NCBI GenBank assembly: GCA_031553805.1
Contig: JAVBLC010000002.1
Coordinates: 186,001-250,000, forward strand
DNA: 64,000 bases
Direction of reading: 5' to 3'
DNA from: JAITVB01 sp031553805
GTDB taxonomy: Bacteria; Bacteroidota; Bacteroidia; Bacteroidales; Rikenellaceae
Of the stretch, positions 60,641 through 64,000 are shown piece by piece. Numbering within the stretch: position 1 is the first letter of the stretch; each line of letters opens with the position of its first letter. The notes beneath the pieces are model-generated. The model was not told where the DNA came from. It made no database searches and saw only the letters and a list, made by a program, of their open reading frames with translations. The position numbers were made by a program, and so were the translations under genes.

Positions 60641-61087
60641 ATGAAAAAACTCCTCGTCCTCGCCGCCTTCCTCGCCCTGCTTGGTTTTGCCAACTGCAGT
60701 GCGCCGCTCGAACCCGGAACGCCCGTGGAAACGGTCGCCACCATCGAAAGCAACGCCGCCAACAACGGCAAGCGCTTTTCGGTCGAAGGCTACATCTGTA
60801 CCCCCGACTCGCTTTACGACGGTGAAAACGAAATCCTGCCCGTCACGATCTGGACCGAACCGGCGGGCGAAGGCGAGCTGATCTGTACGCTGCAGATGCG
60901 CCACTACGTGACGAAGAACTCGTTCTACGTGACCGACACGAGCTACACCGACGAAGATATGCGCTTCATCGACAACGAAAACGTACAGCACGAATACGAC
61001 GAACTGGCACGTTTTTCGTTCACCGCAAAACAGGCTCCCGACGGCACATGGACATATACCGATGTGCGGATTGACGCCGTAGAATAA
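60641..61087 (+). CDS. Small lipoprotein of unknown function
   Basis: 148 residues. The lipoprotein signal MKKLLVLAAFLALLGFANC has its lipid cysteine at Cys19. The mature domain (ATIESNAANNGKRFSVEGYI, then ICTPDSLYDG and LPVTIWTEP) looks like a small OB-fold-type beta-barrel, but I cannot name the family. It probably sits in the periplasm or outer membrane. A second lipoprotein gene follows 18 bp later. Confidence 0.75.
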   Translation: MKKLLVLAAFLALLGFANCSAPLEPGTPVETVATIESNAANNGKRFSVEGYICTPDSLYDGENEILPVTIWTEPAGEGELICTLQMRHYVTKNSFYVTDTSYTDEDMRFIDNENVQHEYDELARFSFTAKQAPDGTWTYTDVRIDAVE

Positions 61088-61105
61088 CCCTTAACCCGAA
61101 AACCG

Positions 61106-61546
61106 ATGAAACGGGCGTTTTTCGTAATTATGCTTTCCGGCTTGCTCCTGCTTTCCTCGTGTTGCGGCTGCCGCAAAGGGCCGCGTGTGGTGGTCGAAGG
61201 CAGTTCGTGGACACTCAACGAAATAGGCGGTACGGTGGTCGACAATCCCGACCGGGAGCATTACACGCTCACGCTGGGTGGCGATCTGCGTTACAGCGGG
61301 GTGGGGGATTGCAACCGTTTTTCGGGTACTTTTCAATTAAAAGAGGGAGGGGCGATACGTTTTTCGCCCGTAGTGGCCACGCGCATGGGATGTCCCGACG
61401 GCGTACGCGAGGCAGCCTATTTCGACCTTTTCGACCGGACGACACACTACGAGATCGACCGCGAATTCCTGATCCTGATGGATGCCGACCGCCACATTCT
61501 GGCTTCGTTCCGGGTGGTGTCGATGCCCGAAGGCCCGGGCCGCTAA
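61106..61546 (+). CDS. META-domain lipoprotein (HslJ-like)
   Basis: 146 residues. Signal MKRAFFVIMLSGLLLLSSC with lipid Cys19. The META domain is clear: SSWTLNEIGG, DCNRFSGTFQLKEGGAIRF, VATRMGCPDGVREAAYFDLF and FLILMDADRHILASF. These small envelope proteins are linked to heat and antibiotic stress in other bacteria; the role here is unknown. Its stop overlaps the convergent nadD stop by 3 bp. Confidence 0.9.
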   Translation: MKRAFFVIMLSGLLLLSSCCGCRKGPRVVVEGSSWTLNEIGGTVVDNPDREHYTLTLGGDLRYSGVGDCNRFSGTFQLKEGGAIRFSPVVATRMGCPDGVREAAYFDLFDRTTHYEIDREFLILMDADRHILASFRVVSMPEGPGR

Positions 61547-62310
61547 GGATTATAAATATCCTTGTGGCGGAAATCTAAAATCTCATTCAGCATTTCGATG
61601 TAAGCCAACACCTCGGCATTACCCGGGTCGAGGGCCAGCGCCTGCGAGAAATCATTGAGCGCCGGGCCGAAATTTCCGTGCTGGTAGTTCTCTTTTCCGC
61701 GGGCGATGTGGTCGGCGGCTGCAGGTCGGTAAAGCCCTTTCTCCTGGATATATTCGAAAACGCCTGCGGGCAGCCACCTGGCCGCTTCGGCTGATCCGGC
61801 GGCCAACCATTTCCGAATCGCTGTCGCACTAACCTCCAACAAAGGCACGTCTTCGAGGGGTTTTACGTTCGGGTGCCGGTACCACTCCCCGCGGTTGCAA
61901 CCGCTTCTGGCGTAGACCCAAATTAGCGTGCAGTCGGCGATCTGCTGAAAATTCTTCCACTTGGTGAATTCGACAATGCTGTCTTCGCCCACCAGGATCG
62001 AAAAATTGTCGTCGGGATAGGATTTGTGCAGGGCGTTGAGGGTCTGGAACGTGTAGGAGGGCTTGGGGAGGGCGAATTCGATGTCGCAGACCCGGATGCG
62101 GCTGTCGCCGAGATTTTCGACGGCTATCTCGGCCATTTTGAGACGGTTGGTTTCGGGGGCGAGGCCGGCGGCGTCTTTCAACGGGTTGTGGGGGGAAACG
62201 ACGAGCCACGCCTCACTGGCTATCCCGCGGTCGAGGGCGGCCTGGGCGACGGCAAGGTGCCCCAAATGAATTGGGTTGAATGACCCGAAATATAAAATGA
62301 TATTAGCCAT
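61543..62310 (-). CDS. nadD: Nicotinate-nucleotide adenylyltransferase with C-terminal TPR
   Basis: 255 residues from the ATG at 62310 (another ATG at 62316 is possible). Nucleotidyltransferase motif YFGSFNPIHLGHLAVA, then VVSPHNPLK, ILVGEDSIVEFTKWK and LLEVSATAIRKW (ISSTxIR position). It makes deamido-NAD. The usual domain ends near residue 195. About 55 more residues (ARGKENYQHGNFGPALNDF, then QALALDPGNAEVL) form one TPR, an unusual fusion. Start codons aside, the frame is uninterrupted. Confidence 0.93.
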   Translation of the reverse strand: MANIILYFGSFNPIHLGHLAVAQAALDRGIASEAWLVVSPHNPLKDAAGLAPETNRLKMAEIAVENLGDSRIRVCDIEFALPKPSYTFQTLNALHKSYPDDNFSILVGEDSIVEFTKWKNFQQIADCTLIWVYARSGCNRGEWYRHPNVKPLEDVPLLEVSATAIRKWLAAGSAEAARWLPAGVFEYIQEKGLYRPAAADHIARGKENYQHGNFGPALNDFSQALALDPGNAEVLAYIEMLNEILDFRHKDIYNP

Positions 62311-62398
62311 CGTCAAATCATAGTAAGTCAGGAGAAACGATCTCTTTCTCTCTATTCTTAAAGAACCTGTTCGCCAGGAATGTCCCGCTTGTTGCGTT

Positions 62399-62965
62399 TT
62401 ATTTTGCTAAGAATTCGCGGACAATCTTTTCGATCTCGGCTTCGGCTGCTTCCAGCCGGTCGTTGATGACGATCCGGTCGAATTTTTCGGCATAACCGAT
62501 CTCTTCGGCAGCCTTGCCGACGCGGCGGGCGATTACCTCGGGCGAATCCGTGCCCCGCGCCACAAGCCGCTTTTCAAGCTCGGCGACCGACGGCGGCATG
62601 ATGAACACCGAAAGCGCCGCCTCGCCGAAAATCCGCTTGAGGTTCAACGCCCCTTTTACGTCGATGTCGAACACGATCGCGTGGCCCTTGGCCCAGATGC
62701 GGTCGACCTCTGATCGCAGCGTCCCGTAGCACGTCCCGGCATAGACCTCTTCCCACTCGACAAACTCGCCGGCTTCGGCCCGGCGGCAGAATTCTTCGCC
62801 CGAAAGGAAATAATACTCGCGACCATCCTGTTCCCGCCCTCGCGGCGCACGGCTGGTGGCCGACACCGAAAACTCCAGTTCGGGAAACACCCCGAGCAGG
62901 TGCCCGATCAACGTACTCTTGCCCGAACCCGAAGGGGCCGAAAATATAATCACTTTTCCCGTCAT
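62399..62965 (-). CDS. gmk: Guanylate kinase
   Basis: 188 residues from the ATG at 62965 (MTGKVIIFSAPSGSGKSTLI); an ATG at 62977 would add four. P-loop SAPSGSGKST, GMP-binding SATSRAPRGREQDGREYYFL and EWEEVYAGTCYGT, and VFDIDVKGALNLKR. It phosphorylates GMP and dGMP. It forms a leftward group yicC-gmk-nadD, 31 bp after yicC. The 62317-62398 gap to nadD shows no clear hairpin. Confidence 0.96.
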   Translation of the reverse strand: MTGKVIIFSAPSGSGKSTLIGHLLGVFPELEFSVSATSRAPRGREQDGREYYFLSGEEFCRRAEAGEFVEWEEVYAGTCYGTLRSEVDRIWAKGHAIVFDIDVKGALNLKRIFGEAALSVFIMPPSVAELEKRLVARGTDSPEVIARRVGKAAEEIGYAEKFDRIVINDRLEAAEAEIEKIVREFLAK

Positions 62966-62996
62966 CGCTTCTTTCAATGATCGTCAGCGTGTTGAC

Positions 62997-63881
62997 CTAC
63001 AGTATATTCAAAAGTTGTTCCTTGATCTTTTCGAGTTCGTCCTTCATCTGGACGACGATTTTCTGGATGTTGGCCTCGTTTGCCTTCGATCCCATCGTGT
63101 TTATTTCGCGGCCCATTTCCTGGGCGATGAAACCGAGCTTGCGGCCCACGCCCTCTTCTTCGCGCACCACCTCTCGGAAGTAGTTGCAGTGGTTGGTCAG
63201 GCGCACCTTTTCTTCGGTAATGTCGAGTTTCTCGACGTAGAAGATCATTTCCTGCTCCAGCCGGTTGCTGTCGACCGGGATCTTCATCGCCTCGATGTTT
63301 TCGCGGATGCGGTTTTTGACCGTTTCGCAGCGGGCCGATTCATAGGGAGTCACCTCATCGCGCAGGGTTTCGATCTTGGCCACGCGCTCCAACAGGTCGG
63401 CGATCAGGATCGTTCCCTCCTGCAACCGGAAGGCGTCGAACCGGTCGAAAGCTTCGGTCACGGCGTGCTTCAGCGCCGCCACTTCATTGTCGGGCAGGGC
63501 CGCCACCTCGTTCTGCACTACCTCGGGCAAACGCAGCACCGATTGCACGGCGTTGGCCGCCATCAGCGGATCCGAGATCTCCAACCCGTTTTCTTTGCAG
63601 ATGGCGTTCAACTGCTGAAAATAGTCGTTGAAAGCCGAGCGATTTAAAGTTACCGTCCCGGCCGCAGCTTCCGATTCGTAACTCACAAAAATGTCTGCCT
63701 TGCCGCGTTGCAGCCGTTTGGCGGCTTCGGCGCGGATTTCGTATTCGTAGGGGCGGTAGATCGACGGTGTTTTGACCGCCAGGTCCAACTGTTTGCTGTT
63801 GAGTGAACGCACCTCGACGGTGATTTTCCGGTTGCCGGCCTGTGCTTCGGCCTTGCCATAGCCGGTCATCGATTTGATCAT
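62997..63881 (-). CDS. YicC family protein (endoribonuclease family)
   Basis: 294 residues from the ATG at 63881 (MIKSMTGYGKAEAQAGNRKI). The longer frame starting at 63908 uses a TTG that lies inside the promoter -7 box, so it is rejected. The N-terminal MTGYG motif and VEVRSLNSKQLDL, and the C-terminal GRKLGFIAQEMGREINTMGS and KANEANIQ, define the family. E. coli YicC is reported as an endoribonuclease. It is followed by gmk, a common pairing. Confidence 0.94.
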   Translation of the reverse strand: MIKSMTGYGKAEAQAGNRKITVEVRSLNSKQLDLAVKTPSIYRPYEYEIRAEAAKRLQRGKADIFVSYESEAAAGTVTLNRSAFNDYFQQLNAICKENGLEISDPLMAANAVQSVLRLPEVVQNEVAALPDNEVAALKHAVTEAFDRFDAFRLQEGTILIADLLERVAKIETLRDEVTPYESARCETVKNRIRENIEAMKIPVDSNRLEQEMIFYVEKLDITEEKVRLTNHCNYFREVVREEEGVGRKLGFIAQEMGREINTMGSKANEANIQKIVVQMKDELEKIKEQLLNIL

Positions 63882-63905
63882 AGGGTTTATGATATGTTTA
63901 TCCGG

Positions 63906-63913
63906 CAAATATA
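63906..63913 (-). promoter_or_regulatory. Promoter -7 box of yicC-gmk
   Basis: TATATTTG on the minus strand, 24 bp before the ATG at 63881. No TTTG at -33. Bases 63914-64000 hold no feature I can support. Confidence 0.6.
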
Positions 63914-64000
63914 GTCAAAAAAGCGGAACCTGCCGCCGGGAGCCTCCCAGCGCCCGGTATGTTGACGTAACTCGGACAAATCGAAAATCACCCCTCGGCC

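Noticed and set aside
63881..63908. Extended yicC start
   Set aside because: It needs a TTG inside the TATATTTG promoter box and adds nine residues absent from the family's MTGYG start.
63914..64000. 3' end of a leftward gene entering from the right edge
   Set aside because: Two frames are open on the minus strand, but both are short and neither shows family features, so I do not call it.

Overview
The window looks like a chromosomal segment of a Bacteroidota bacterium, most likely order Bacteroidales and possibly Rikenellaceae/Alistipes-like. Support: many genes are preceded by the phylum's -7 promoter element TAnnTTTG, in two cases with TTTG 19-20 bp upstream, instead of a Shine-Dalgarno site. 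There are PorT-like and Phe-terminated outer-membrane barrels, lipoproteins with Bacteroidales-type signal peptides, an S46 dipeptidyl peptidase, a DUF4919 protein and a secreted GH2 beta-galactosidase. The family assignment is inference. No phage, complete insertion sequence, CRISPR array or rRNA was seen.

Layout. 1-1000: end of a leftward exported-protein gene, a short secreted ORF and a membrane protein. 1015-5835: a small decayed island next to tRNA-Lys(CTT), carrying a Fic pseudogene, an intact 1130-residue coiled-coil lipoprotein and an XRE-regulator fragment. A 15-bp copy of the tRNA 3' end plus a terminator marks its far end. 5.9-14.2 kb: DUF4919 protein; a leftward cluster lptF/G-like, ribBA, fmt, NIPSNAP lipoprotein, ddh; a metal ABC permease; a barrel protein. 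14.3-21.0 kb: one 2232-residue protein joining an aminotransferase-like domain to a PEPCK/HPr-kinase-like P-loop domain. 21.4-28.0 kb: GNAT acetyltransferase and sufB, sufC, sufD, sufS, with two related repeat blocks splitting the suf genes. 28.0-35.6 kb: maf, DPP11-type peptidase, GH2 beta-galactosidase, NADP-type glutamate dehydrogenase. 36.1-45.4 kb: tpx, mutY, a SPOR protein, trkH, a HAMP-like membrane protein, mtaB, a PDZ aspartyl protease, mqnC. 45.9-55.7 kb: split chromate transporter, PorT-like barrel, nitroreductase, zinc ribbon, DUF2007, FAH family, PNPOx family, a secreted unknown, RluA-type synthase, cdd, mnmD and rlmD. 55.75-63.9 kb: MBL hydrolase, trmD, lysS, a TPR protein, tpiA, two lipoproteins, a NadD-TPR fusion, gmk and yicC.

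Much is housekeeping: Fe-S assembly, tRNA/rRNA modification, riboflavin, menaquinone (futalosine route), lysine/peptidoglycan (DAP dehydrogenase) and redox defence. DPP11, GH2 and GDH suit a saccharolytic and peptide-using anaerobe.

The unusual content is of two kinds. First, the giant two-domain protein, whose architecture I do not recognise as described. Second, a set of interspersed non-coding repeats in the gaps: R1 (three hairpins, four copies), R2 (nested stems, four copies), R3 (long hairpin, three copies), and a roughly 52-bp unit 'U'. Stems of R1-R3 differ between copies but stay paired, which argues for selected structure. U can be read as an insertion by comparing filled and empty R2 sites, and it is nested inside itself at 53.7 and 54.1 kb.
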